A DNA stretch of 64,000 nt. Source: Siderastrea radians (Eukaryota; Cnidaria; Anthozoa; Scleractinia; Rhizangiidae). The stretch spans positions 18,016,704-18,080,703 of the forward strand of contig OZ024892.1 of assembly GCA_964017195.1 (NCBI GenBank). The letters run 5' to 3'. Position 1 is the stretch's first letter. Each line of letters begins with the position of its first letter. Shown one piece after another: positions 1 to 11,323 of this stretch. A program made the position numbers and the translations under genes. The notes under the pieces were generated by a model. It ran no database searches. It worked only from the letters and a program-made list of their open reading frames with translations, and was not told the origin of the DNA.

Positions 1-229
1 GGAGGACAAATAGATGTGCAATGTGAAGCCCAATAATTAAAGTGAAAATTCTTCGTTGCACACCTAATGTAACATAAGAGGGATGGAACTGTTGTCGCTA
101 CTGTAAAAATATAATTTAGCTTTGTGTATCATATTGGAAACGTTCCCTTTTCTCTCTTATTATAGAACGCTTATGCAACAGCTAGTTAATACGCAAAAAT
201 GTGGGGCCATTCTGTGGGATGACTTTGAT

Positions 230-420
230 AAAGTGTATGTGAAAGTGCTATGAAGTGAGCAAACGCCCTACTGGATTCCCCCGGCCACACGGCCTTGAAA
301 AGGAAATTACGGATTAACACCGAGGAACAAAGAAAATCACCGATTAACACCGAGGAACAAAGAACAATCTTTAATCTCGATAGGGCGTTTGCTCACTTCG
401 TAGCACTCTCGCATACATTT
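230..420. mobile_element. 191-bp MITE-like inverted-repeat element
   Basis: The ends are about 41-bp inverted repeats: the left arm runs from AAAGTGTATGTGAAAGTGCT and the right arm is its near-perfect reverse complement ending ...GCATACATTT. The short interior holds a direct repeat of GATTAACACCGAGGAACAAA. No coding capacity. The target duplication is not clear, so the superfamily is not assigned. Confidence 0.6.
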
Positions 421-1059
421 TAAATTTCTACTTTCATTACACGAGTGCTGCGCGGTACCTCACATTGTTTGGGTCCATGCAAAGCCACGCATGATACGTA
501 ACAATTGTTTTTTTTTTTTAGAAAAAAATGCGCCAAGCTCAACGTCATAAAAAGCGCAGTTACATGCTAATTTGTATGCTGCTACTACCTTATATGGAAA
601 GTAGCCGTGTGACTGACTCGTGATCGGTGATTGTAAACCTACTTTCGCTTCGAGCTAGCGTACACTCAACAAAGTGTCAAATCTGCTGAAAAAAGGAAAT
701 TGAAATAGCTGTTCAGTACACACCATGTGGTTATTAATAAGCACATGGTGTGTACAGCAGATTTTTCACGCATATCTTTTCAATACAGAATCGACAAATG
801 CAACTTCAGAACATTTTCCGGGGTGTTATCGAGCATTAATGTCAGTGTTCCAGTATCAGTACCAATGAATCAACCACATGACCTATATAAATATATACCA
901 ATAAAGGATAGTGAAGGGAAGATCTTGCAAATAATTATTTGTTGTTGTTTAAAAACTATTAAAGCGGCATCAGTTTCTTTCATAAGTGATCCAAACGTTT
1001 CAAATTGACATTAAAGATGTGTTTATTGTTCATCGTGGTGTGAGATAGGAAAGATTAAC
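421..1059. other. non-coding stretch with one strong hairpin
   Basis: No gene is recognised here. The only structure is an inverted repeat at 679-764: an inner perfect 14-bp pair (716-729 with 742-755, GTACACACCATGTG) around a 12-nt loop, and an outer pair AAATCTGCT/AGCAGATTT. It may be a tiny foldback element. The 93-codon frame that overlaps it from a GTG looks incidental. Confidence 0.5.
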
Positions 1060-1551
1060 CTTTATTCATTTGTCTCACGATGGAATCGCTTTGAGTTGTT
1101 GATCGCGACGTTTCGACTTCAATACTGCTAGTCTTCATCAGGCGATGAGGACGATTGTTTACGTGTCGCTATTTGTAGCATGTTGGTTCGCAGCTATTTG
1201 TACATTTTGTGCACTCACATGGGATCTTATAGACGACACCGACTTGTTTAGTTGGTTCAAGGGCGTCTTTCGGTCGCAGTAAGTGAGACCTAAGAGTTGT
1301 GGAATCGAAATTCCTCAAGCTTGGATACCCAAGATCAAAAAAACACAACAGCCGATCAACCACAAAGCGGACCTGTGAGGGAACCACATCTTATAGTCGG
1401 AATAATAATGAGGATCGACATGCACCAATAGCTGCACAAATTGCGACACGTAAACAATCGACCTCATCGCGTGATGAAGACCAGCGGTATTGCAGTAGAA
1501 ACGTTGCGATCAACAACTCAAAGCGATTGCATCGTGAGACAAACGAATAAA
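1060..1551. mobile_element. rearranged Penelope-like retroelement remnant
   Basis: Two pieces of a Penelope-like element meet head to head. The minus strand (1340 to 1200) reads LLRPKDALEPTKQ and VVYKIPCEC, which is the start of the GIY-YIG endonuclease domain of these elements. The plus strand from 1298 reads GIEIPQAWIPKIK, the usual C-terminal tail of the same protein. The flanks 1060-1180 and 1433-1551 are reverse complements of each other and match the 3' UTR type expected after that tail. The GIY-YIG core and the whole reverse transcriptase are absent, so this is an inactive inverted fragment. Family recognition is from memory of cnidarian copies. Confidence 0.65.
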
Positions 1552-1706
1552 TGTTCATTTTTCTGTTTTAAATTGGTATCTTAACTTCATCGAAGAAACA
1601 CATAGACATCTAAACTCCTTCGTAGGATGTGAATTTCCTAGTGACTTGTAATTATTCCTCGTTAGCTTACACTGATCAGTTCTTTGATAACAAAGGGCGG
1701 TGATTT

Positions 1707-2301
1707 TTAACCCATTGGCTCCTGGAAATTTTGCCAAAAAATGCCTTTTGAAGCAAGTCAAGCTGTTTTTAGGTCGCTGTATAGCCAAAAAGAATGGAAA
1801 CTGTCCAAAACGTTGTTTACAAGTCAAGCACTAGACTAGCTTTTGTTCCCGATGCCAAATTACAGCTTTCAAAGTTCGGGCATGCGCAGAAAGCAAAATT
1901 TCGAGAAAGTTTCGCCGCTCCCTCGTCTTTTACCTTTTGCGTTCTCTCCTCTCCGCTTCTTTTGCTTTTCTTTCCCCGTTTTTTTTTTTCTTTTGTTGGG
2001 CATTAACTAGGCTTTCTTTCGGTGGGAAAAGGTTTCGCAAAAAGTTCGAGGATCGTGAATATCTGTTGAAGGAAGTACGAGTGAGTAGTGGGACGATTTT
2101 CATTGGAATTTTCTGGTCAAAGTTACACGGTTTTTTGTGTCTTTCTCCGGTCTGTTTGACTGGATGGCGCTCATCTGGGTATGGCTTGAAAGATCTCATC
2201 TCCCTGCACAAGTTTGTTGTCAAAGTGATGACGTCACAAGGGCTACAAGGGACGTAGTTAAACAAGGGCGGTTACGGGCGATTTAGGGGTCAATGTGTTA
2301 A
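1707..2301. mobile_element. TTAA-flanked MITE, piggyBac-like
   Basis: TTAA occurs at both ends (1707-1710 and 2298-2301). The inner ends are imperfect inverted repeats: CCCATTGGCTCCT on the left, and CACATTGACCCCT as the reverse complement on the right. TTAA duplication and CCC/CAC termini fit piggyBac-type elements. No transposase reading frame is present, so it is non-autonomous. Open frames on both strands in this stretch are not credible genes. Confidence 0.6.
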
Positions 2302-2402
2302 GAAATACTAGAAATGAAGCTCGCAATTAAAGCTGTTGATTTTTCTGCTTCGGATAAAGCTGTAAACCTCCCTAAACAGTTTTTGTTGTTGTTTATTACT
2401 AC

Positions 2403-2464
2403 CAGAAACTCATAAGGAGTTGAAACGTGTAACTCGCGTTCGATGCTTGTAGATATTCATTTTT

Positions 2465-2499
<35 letters not shown>

Positions 2500-3542
2500 C
2501 ACGCACGAGTTTAAGGCGCCAAAACCTTGCGAAGTGTTGCAGCGTTTCTTTGCAAACCTGAATGGATCAATGAAACTGCTCCGAAGTGATCGTCCGGGAA
2601 TAAGTTTTTTCGCAAAAGTCGTACAATTATTGGCTCTAAAATGTGGTACAGGTTTGATGTTTCCCGAAAAAAATTGTTGTATTCATCGCCCAAGGCGGAT
2701 TGAAGCTGTATGATTTTAAGATTGTAGATGGAGAGTTGAAACGAACACAAAACGGGTTCCAGGTTCAGAGGCCGCGGACGGGATGTGGCAATAAAACATG
2801 TTAACAATGAATCAAACAACTGGGAAAGCGATCATTCAACTTATTTTGCATTACGTTCTCTTTATTTGAACATTTGGAGCTGCTTGAACTCAGAGCTACA
2901 TCGACTGCAGGTAAAACGATGTTATTTTTGTAGTATATAGCCGAAGAAAAAGTCGTCCTTTCTTATTCAGCTTATTTAGCTTGATTTTGGTAGCGAATCA
3001 CTGAAACGTATGACACTTCAGCATTATTAAACCGTTCTCTTCAATTTTACTGTGTTTTATTTTTGTATCATGTCTTGATATTTCGGTGTCAAACGTTTCC
3101 GTATAAAATCTACCTTTTGTGAACATTTGTTGATAGTGCGACGGTGAAAGAAGCCGGACTGAAATCATAAAAACAACGCTAGACTATTTTGGTTTGGTTT
3201 CACAGTCTGAATTAGTTCTTACCCCAGCGCTTTGCTCCATGTTGTTTCAATTACTAATTTTTCTTGCCTCTGCTCGGTATTCGAAACCGGTATTTCTTTT
3301 CGCTTTGTCGTTCCTACCTTTGAAAGTTTTTCGGCTTCATTTTCCCCAGTTTGTCGGCCATTAATCTATGAACAAGTGCGCGAACTTGGTGTAAAATTAC
3401 GTTACGTCTTTCACGAAGATTGATTGGTCAGTTCTCTCTCTCTTCATGTTCCAAATATGGTACTTGCGAAAATGAATAATTACGAGCATCGTTCAAAACC
3501 TATATATGCGAGTTACACGTTTCAAGTCCTTATGAGTTTCTG
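2403..3542. mobile_element. 1.14-kb TIR element with CAG...CTG ends
   Basis: The left arm (from CAGAAACTCATAAGGAGTTG) and the right arm (its reverse complement, ending ...CTTATGAGTTTCTG) are about 85-90 bp and roughly 85 percent alike by eye. The flanks share TTACTAC (2396-2402 and 3543-3549), a likely target duplication of 7-8 bp. CAG ends with a 7-8 bp duplication suggest hAT or a related superfamily. No transposase is visible in the interior. Confidence 0.6.
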
Positions 3543-3769
3543 TTACTACCATTAACGTTTTAACAACCAGCATCTTGCGGACGAATTAAATTCTCAGTTA
3601 GCGAGTGCATTTCGATGTCAGTTGTTAAAACAATTTTTACTTTATTTTGAAGTGGCTTGCGATTGCTTGCCACTAGGTCCTGAAAGACGAAAAACATTTT
3701 AAGCCAAACGCTAACTGGGCTCGGAGGCGACATGTTAATAAACCTTTTTAGTGGTGTTTAAGCACAGAT

Positions 3770-4260
3770 TTGTATCCGTAGACCCAAAAATAACCACCAA
3801 CTTCAAATTGGTACATTGGGTACAGTCAAACTTTCAAGAAATGTTTTCGGTTTAGGTGGCCAGGATGGAAATGGACTGCGACTTGAGATTGGGTTTATTT
3901 TATCAAGAAAGCTCCTAGAAGCGTTCCAAAAAAAATTTATTTTGCTATTCCTTTAAAGTCTAGTTGATTTCAATAAGCAAGACTTATTCCAAATTGGTAT
4001 TTCATAGCAAATTTTCAAGAGACCCTTCTGTTCTGATGGCCCGGATGAAGTCGGATTGCCGCTTGAAGTACTTGGCTTTACTTTATCGAGCTACTTGTAA
4101 GCTGCTCAGATAACTTAGTGGTGAAAGCTTCTGACAGTTTCCTTTCCCTTTAACATTAGGTTGATTTCATCGTCTGCGTGCTAAATTACCCTTTCTGGAA
4201 AACGATAGTCTCTTCAAAGGACTTTGCCAGGCATTCTTTTGCGAGACTTTTAAAAGCTAA
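3770..4260. repeat. diverged tandem repeat, unit about 200 bp
   Basis: Blocks beginning near 3810 and 4000 share the order: a run like CAAATTGGTA, then TTTCAAGA, then a GGCC(A/C)GGATG motif, then CTTGA, then TTTATC, then a late CTTTAAAGTCTAGTTGATTT or CTTTAACATTAGGTTGATTT. A short AAAATAACCACCAA segment also occurs at 3785 and 4288. Identity is low, so this is an old duplication. No coding content. Confidence 0.4.
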
Positions 4261-4380
4261 CACACACGTTTATATCAGTACACCAAAAAATAACCACCAA
4301 GATTTGTAAAAAGAATATTGATCGCGCCCAAAATGATCAACTCATTTCAAACTTCGGCCTCAACAAACACAAACCATAAC

Positions 4381-5041
4381 TTACTGTGTGGCACTAAATT
4401 TTTGCGGGTTCTAATTGTTGCGAATTTTTCGGGGTTTTTTCGCGGTCCGCCAAAAAAAAGTTCCCGCAAAATATAAAGTTACCGCAAATTTTAATTCCGC
4501 AAAAATTATATACAAAAAATAACTAATAAATTCGCCTCCGTTTACTTAACGTCTCTTTCGTCCAGAAGCAAAATGATGAAATTACAAACAAAATGTTCGG
4601 AAATAAAACAATGAAATTGCAGTCAGCGGTACATGACAGTATTTACGGTAGCTGCTAACTGAAAAGTTTTACAGGAGTTAAAGGAACGTCTGAAGGTACT
4701 CGTCCTAAAGATGAAGAGAAATACTGGTTTAAAGGAGAAACTGCTATAGATAACTCGGTGGACAGTGCATCCGCAAGTGGTACCCTGGTTGTTGTCGATC
4801 CACTGTAGTGTAATAGAGTGACATTCCCATGTTGTTTTATCTGTATTTTGATTGCATGTATTCAAATAAAAAAGAAAATGTTTACGCTTCCAATTGAACG
4901 CGTCTTCCAGAAAATCGCAAAAAAGTATTCCCAGCAAGAAAAACCAGCCTTTTCCAATCGCAAAAATTAGGTCCCGCAAAACACAAAAAATCGCCAATCC
5001 GCAAAAATAAACTCCCGCAAAAATTTAGTGCCACACGGTAA
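4381..5041. mobile_element. 661-bp TIR element (GTGTGGCACTAAA ends)
   Basis: Left end TTACTGTGTGGCACTAAATT and right end, read in reverse complement, TTACCGTGTGGCACTAAATT continue for at least 28 bp as inverted repeats. Sub-terminal CCCGCAAAA and TTCCGCAAAA motifs recur in the interior. The interior reading frames have no recognisable domain. I could not fix a target duplication, so the superfamily is left open. Confidence 0.6.
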
Positions 5042-5098
5042 CCTCCAAACCTCAAAAATCAAAATTTGTTCCAAAGCTCTTTCAGTCCAACATCCTTA

Positions 5099-5369
5099 TG
5101 TAACGAAACAGCTATTTTAGAACTATTGTGCGCGAGCTGCAAGGAACCGTTAAGATTACAAATAGTTAACGTAGATATGTAGGACGGTTATATCGCGAAT
5201 AGCCAACGTAGTATACACGCAAGACTAGGTATAAAACGAACTTACACGTTGTAACGGTGGTTTTTGGTGCGCTGATCTTGCACTATAGAGGAGCCGCTGA
5301 GTGTAGTAATAAACGGTTATTTGAAAGCTGGATTTGATGTGGTCGTCGACCGACGCAGCGCTCGTTACA
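5099..5369 (+). repeat. 5' LTR
   Basis: It begins TGTAACGAAACAGCTATTTT and ends CGCTCGTTACA. A TATAAAA box lies at 5230-5236 and AATAAA at 5308-5313, the expected order for U3 promoter and polyadenylation signal. Compared with 14772-15042 I see one difference (GGATTTGATG here, GGATTTGTTG there). Confidence 0.92.
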
Positions 5370-5388
5370 TTTGGTGTCAGGAGCGGGA
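5370..5388 (+). promoter_or_regulatory. tRNA primer-binding site (Leu-type)
   Basis: Directly after the 5' LTR lies TTGGTGTCAGGAGCGGGAT. TGGTGTCAGGAGYGGGAT is complementary to the 3' end typical of animal leucine tRNAs, including the CCA tail. The one or two bases between LTR and TGG are as usual for gypsy-type elements. Confidence 0.75.
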
Positions 5389-5508
5389 TGGATCGCCACG
5401 GCCGAAGTCAGCAAAAATCAGGTCAGATCGTTTGTTTTGGTTGTTTTGAGTCCAGCTGAGTGCGGCTGTTGTTCTTGTTTGCGGGCTGCACAACGAGACA
5501 TTGCGTAG

Positions 5509-8500
5509 TTAAAAGCGGTTTGCTGTAAGAATCGACTAAAGGTATGCAAGATAGCAAAATCGGATTTTCTCAAAATCTGCCAGAATAAAGGCTTTGGTGA
5601 ACTAGTTCTAAAAATATAAGTTTCAGGTCGTTTAGGTTTTTATTTATTTTTTAGTGAATATTTTCGTATTTTGCCCTGCGCGGCAGTCAAAATCAACGCC
5701 AAAATCGTGACTTTTCCGGAAGCTCCTGTTCAAATATTCAAAGCATCCTAAATAAGATTAACCCGGGGAGTTAAAAGATCTTATTTTCTATGTTTATTAG
5801 CAGTGTCAAAGCTTCATGAAAAGCGAACGTGAATTTTTAACGGAATTTTAAAATTTATACCCAACAACGGTCGTTAGCGACAACCCAATTTAGGCTAAAT
5901 TCAAGGCTCAAAAAAGCACTCTGGTACATGGCTTTACACAAAGAGACTATACTCTGGGAAAGAACAATCACTTCAACTAAACATCGGCCGAAAAACATTT
6001 TGGGACAAATGGAACGGGGAATTTTGAGAGCGCTTTGAAAACAGGCTACTTGAGTGATATGAGCGACCCTTTGACCTTTCATGTCAACCGAAATCAACAC
6101 ACAGCAGCTCTTAAAATGTGACTTTCCTTCGCCAGAATACGAGTTTGTTTGTTTTTCTAGAATGTTTTCAAATAGAGGAAACTAGGATTTTGAATTTGGG
6201 GGCCTTTGTTCGCAATAATGAGCGATGTTGGGCAATTTAGAGAAGTATGTTATGAAATTGACCTACTCTGTTTATCACGGAATTATACATTCAAAGTCTG
6301 TTTACAACGTGAATGCGGAATCAATAACGAAGTAAAAAACCGATTCTTGAAATGTTTAGGAAATAACTCTTACCTAAGTAAGCTTTTCCTGGCTGGAAAC
6401 TGCAACTTTCATTGCAAAACACATAGCAAGATCGCCGAGCCGTGTTGCACGTGAGTTGTCAAATGTTTCTACATTGAGGTTCCCTATGTTAACGATGAAC
6501 CAGATTTAGGCCAGCATAGCGTGCAGTCGGAAACAACACTATGGTGACGAACGCTTGTGCTTGATAGGAAAAAAAGTAGGGGAAAAAGGAAAAAGAGAGC
6601 TTTTATTACATATATACTTATTATTATATACTTTCAAACCGGTGACACGTACTACTAAGCAAGTTCTCCCAATGTTGGTGGCCTTTAGGGTTTAATAGAG
6701 CCTTATAGTGCTAGCCCGCTTGCTGACGTCTCCTATTTCCTTTGTTTCACAAATGTCTTTCTCACTGCTCGTGTTCGATGATACAGCAGCCACACCCGTA
6801 GACAAGCCTTTTCATGCTGTCTTCCCTATGGATGTCGCACAGGTTCGAGTCAGTCATATGAGATGAGGTTGTGAAAAATCAGGAGCCCATGAAAAATTTA
6901 ATTTTATACTTAAAAAAGTACTTCATCCAGTACAATCTGCCGGTATCACAGAGATTTTTCTCACTTAATATCTCCCGTTTGGGCAGCGGTTCCTCTGCCT
7001 GTCCCTGGAAAAATGCTGAATACTCCGCAAATCATCAGGACAATGATTCTCAACAAGCTAGCATGCTTTACCGGTAGGAATTTTACTGAATGCGGTAAAA
7101 TCTGTTAAAAAACAGATTTTACTGCATTCAGCACAGTAACCACATGTTAAGACCCTTGCCCACCTGCATTGCCAGAGCGAAAAATAAAAACAAAAACAGA
7201 AGCAACGACTGCCCGTGTCGCCGACATCACAAGAGAACTCTGCTGTATAACTCAAGGGATCAAGAATCCCACAATCGACACCGCTATCCTACGACGTGAG
7301 TACGCTGGGTGCTATCAACTGCTGTGTAGCATCATGTACTCTAAAGAAGGCCAATACCTGGACGGGTGTTTGCAGAGTGGATTTCGGTTACCCAGAAAGA
7401 GAAAAAGGGGCTTGTGACATAGAGGTAGACACTATCGAAACCCTAACCTGTGTAGCAAGCGTTTCTGTGGGCCTAGGGTTTTTCGTACGTTCGAAGCATT
7501 TTTCGCTTTTTGGCCGCGCAAAAATTGGGCCGAGCGCAAAAGAAGTGGGAGACCGCAAACCCCACGATTTTGAAGAACCCGTACGCCAAAGAACGTCAAT
7601 CAAATCAGTTAAGTTAATTTGAGCGTGACCGCATCAACACAACTAACTGTTTCTCTCCAGCTGGAAAATTTCCATGGCCAGGTTTGACTCTAGAAGGCGG
7701 CTGTTCGGCGGCTTCAAATCTCAGGGACTTTCGGGAAGCTTTCTCTTTCTACAAAGACTGTTGCCTGATGGAGGTTTGAGCAGCCGTTTAGACAAGTTGA
7801 TACGCTGATTTGGCGGAGCTTGGGAAACAGGAGACTCGATATACTTATTGCATTCCGAATAACTTCGAATAATGCCCTTAAGTTCCTAATTTTTCGAGCA
7901 CAAAGATTGCAGACCCGTTCCGAAAATAGCTATACAAGTTTTCAACAACTTCCACTGTAACCACTCTGAAGATATCAGCAAGAATTGCTCCTTAAGAATC
8001 CTTTCTTTCCGACGCTTTGAAAAAATTCCCGAAGAAATAAAACCGATTTTCCTAGCAGAGATAAATTTCCAAATTTATTAACTTTGAAATTACAACGACA
8101 AATCCTGAGGCGCCCTCCTTTGAGTTTCCAACTTTCGAGGTTTCGACATCACATCTCCGAGTGCTTCGTCTCTGCAGTTCGTGGGTTTGACTTACGTGGA
8201 GCATGTTTTGATTTTGACGAAAGTAAATTTGTAACATCCGGTGATCTGTTATTTGTTGCTTTATTGTCAAGCTGTCACGCTATGAATTCATCAAACCTTG
8301 AGTGCTAAAGGGACATTTTTCAAACTTGTGGCGTTTGCGGGCAAGCGTTTCTTTTTTTTGCCTCTCCCCCCCCCCCCCCACTTCCCGCTCCTTCCTTTTT
8401 TGCGCACGCCTTAATTTGGCGCGGCCAAAACCGAAAATGCCTCAAAAAGGCGGAAAAGTCTTCGGAAGTGCTTGCTACGCAGGCTATCGGAACTCACGAA

Positions 8501-11110
8501 CTTAGACACATGAATGATTGTTTCGATTTACAAATAGCTTGCCACTGTCACTTGCAACTTCCTCAAGTAAATTCGACGGTGTAAACATGTTAATCAATTT
8601 TGAGTTTTCTTGTGACACGGCAACAGTTTGGAGAGAGAGCGTTTGACGTTGGCAAAGGAAAATACTGGCCTAATTTTTTTACTGAAACATTTGCCATGAA
8701 AAAGAGACTACTACTCAAAGTTGCGCAACAAACTGGGAACAGGCAAGAACTTGACATATATTCGAGTTGCTGAGAAAGCAGATAGGACGAGGTTGTTCTC
8801 CAGGTACTAGTTCCTCACTGCACGATGGATAAGTTGTTCTCTTCGAGAATAATGTATAAGCTGCGTCACTCTGATAGGCGAATTGGCTTTTTACTTCGTG
8901 GTAAGCGTTTAAGTCATAGTGCTGCGCTAGAGAAGTAAAAGTTCTATACTCGATAGATTGTATTAGATTGGGCTTGTACAGTTATAGCACGCCATCGCTT
9001 ACAACACTGACCTGAACTTGTGCGACTTGCATAAGAAAGGCAGCGTGAAAACGCTAAGCATACCCATGCTTAGGAGTGTTTTTTTTTAGTATTTGGCTTG
9101 GGCAGATGTATTTCTCGCATGGCGCAGGGTGCAATATCTTTCTTCCTTTGCGGACATTAGACCTTCTAAATAAAGACTCTTAGCAAAGAAATAAAATGCG
9201 GCCTAGTCCATGGTTGAGTTATGTAACCAAGGGTAGGGGGAAGGGGGTAAGAACAGTAGAACAGTAGATAAAATTATTATAATTATTATTATTATTGTTA
9301 TTATTATTATTATTTTTACAATCTTATCGCTTATGACAAGTTGAACCTGTGCGACATGCATAGGAAAGGCAGCAAGAAAAGGCTGAGAACAGCCGTGCTA
9401 AAGACTGTTTGTGAATATTATGGCGTGCGCACATATGTATCCCATGCAAGGCACAAATCACAGCACCTTCTGCCGTAGCGGAACCAGTCGAGGGAAGTGG
9501 CTGCTGTTTTATCGAAAACTAGAGAAAGACATTCAGTCTGATTTGTGGGTTTTATGTGTTTTACTTACCAAAAGGTAAAATGTCTCACTAAGAATGGGAG
9601 TTTGAAGAGCCTTCTGGAGTGAATAATTGAACGAATTTTGTGTTTACTACGCTTCAGTCGCTTGTTCAACAAGACGCTAACCTTTTCTACTACAACGCTA
9701 CATTTTAGCGTGCCCCATTTGGTCGAAATCGATCACGTGACGCGATACTGTCTCTCCTCAGTGGCACCTATCAACGCATATTGGCAATTTTCGCTCAAAA
9801 ATTAGCGTTGGACGATAAAAACAATAGAGGGATTCTGTCTCAGACCCTATGTGTGATAGGTTCCCTGGGAAATTTGATGTGCAAACTTCATATAAGCCCT
9901 CAAACTACGTTCTTGGACTAATATTTGTTGTGAACATCAAATTTCCTCCGGCAACCTATCAGCAACAGAAGAACTCTATTGTACGTGTCACCGGTTTGGA
10001 TGTAAAAATATATATATAATAATAAGTATATATGTAATAAAAGCTCTCTTTTTCCTTTTTCCCCTTCTTTTTTCCTATGAAGTACAAGCGTTCCTCACCA
10101 TAGTGTTGTTTCCGACTGCACGCTATGCGGGCCTAAATCTGGTTAATCGTTAACATAGGGAACCTCAATGTAGAAACATTTGACAACTCACGTGCAACAC
10201 GGCTCGGCGATCTCGCTATGTGTTTTGCAATGAAAGTTGCAGTTTCTAGCCAGGAAAAGCTCACTTAGGTAAGAGTTATTTCCTAAGCATTTCATGAATC
10301 GGAATTTTACTTCGTTATTGATTCCGCATTCACGTTGTAAACAGACTTTGAATGTATAATTCGGTGATAAATAGAGTAGGTCAATTTCATAACATACTTC
10401 TCTAAATTGCCCAACATCGCTCATTATTGGGAACAAAGGCCCCCAAATTCAAAATCCTAGTTTCCTCTATTTGAAAACATTCTAGAAAAACAAGCAAATT
10501 CGTATTCTGGCGAAGGAAAGTCACATTTTAAGAGCTTCTGTGTGTTGATTTCGGTTGACATGAAAGGTCAAAGGGTCGCTCATGTTACTCAAGTAGCCTG
10601 TTTTCAAAGCGCTCTCAAAATTCCCCGTTTCATTTGTCCCAAAATGTTTGTCGGCCGATATGTTTAGTTGAAGTGATTGTTCTTTCCCGGAGTATAGTCT
10701 TGTTGTGTAAAGCCATGTACCAGAGTGCTTTTTTGAGCCTTGAATTATTTTTTGTTGGGTATAAATTTTAAAATTCCGTTTAAAATTCACGTTCGCTTTT
10801 CATGAAACTTTGACATTGCTAATAAACAGAAGAAATAAGATCTTTTAACTCCCCGGGTTAATCTTATTTAGGACGCTTTGAAAATTTGAACAGGAGTTTC
10901 CGGAAAAGTCCCGATTTTGGCTTTGATTTTGACTGCCGCGCAGGGCAAAATACGAAAATATTCACTAAAAAATAAATAAAAATCTAAACGACCCGAAACT
11001 TATATTTTTAGAACTACTTCGCCAAAGCCTTTATTCTGGCAGATTTTGAGAAAATCGGATTTTTCTATCTTGCATACCCTTAGTCGGTTCTTACAGCAAA
11101 CCGCTCTTAA
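5509..11110. mobile_element. 5.6-kb foldback element with arms of about 1.13 kb, TTAA-flanked
   Basis: The stretch 5513-6652 is repeated in reverse complement at about 9983-11106, with roughly 95 percent identity by eye and a 30-base indel. The outer ends are AAGCGGTTTGCTGTAAGAA and its complement ...TTCTTACAGCAAACCGCTC, each next to TTAA (5509-5512, 11107-11110). Both arms carry the same 82-codon frame that includes MSDVGQFREVCYEIDLL (6206-6454 plus, 10188-10436 minus). I do not recognise it. The 3.3-kb centre has no transposase. The element separates the primer site from gag of the host retrotransposon. TTAA could be a target duplication (piggyBac or Kolobok) or chance. Confidence 0.7.
6653..9982. 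other. centre of the foldback element: small repeats, no gene
   Basis: I find no gene. Visible structures are a hairpin at about 7086-7135 (TTACTGAATGCGGTAAAATC and its complement); a probable TIR element 7447-8483 whose ends read CCTGTGTAGCAAGC and, in complement, CCTGCGTAGCAAGC; a C-run at 8368-8379; an ATT microsatellite at about 9270-9316; a diverged direct repeat (8990-9170 and 9330-9490); and a 162-bp MITE-like hairpin at 9821-9982 with ACAATAGAG/CTCTATTGT ends and inner AAATTTGATGT/ACATCAAATTT pairs. Confidence 0.5.
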
Positions 11111-11323
11111 TTTGTTGCTGTTGATCTGGGTCGTACTGGACCCTGTAGTAATAGTAGTAGTAGTTGTTGTTGTTGTTGTGGAGGCTTGTTTTCTTCGACG
11201 AAGCTTGAATTTTAGCTGTAGAGTTGTAGTTAGCTTGAGTTTAGAGTTTGTGAGTTTGGTTGCTGGCGTGAGCCGGGTCACCGTTGCAGTTAGTTAGGAA
11301 CATTGTGACATTGTTGATTCAGG

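Noticed and set aside
727..1008. 93-codon plus frame
   Set aside because: Starts with GTG inside a hairpin and has no domain; probably chance.
11046..11297. Plus and minus frames with Val or Thr runs
   Set aside because: They arise from a GTTGTT/GTAGTA microsatellite in the retrotransposon leader.
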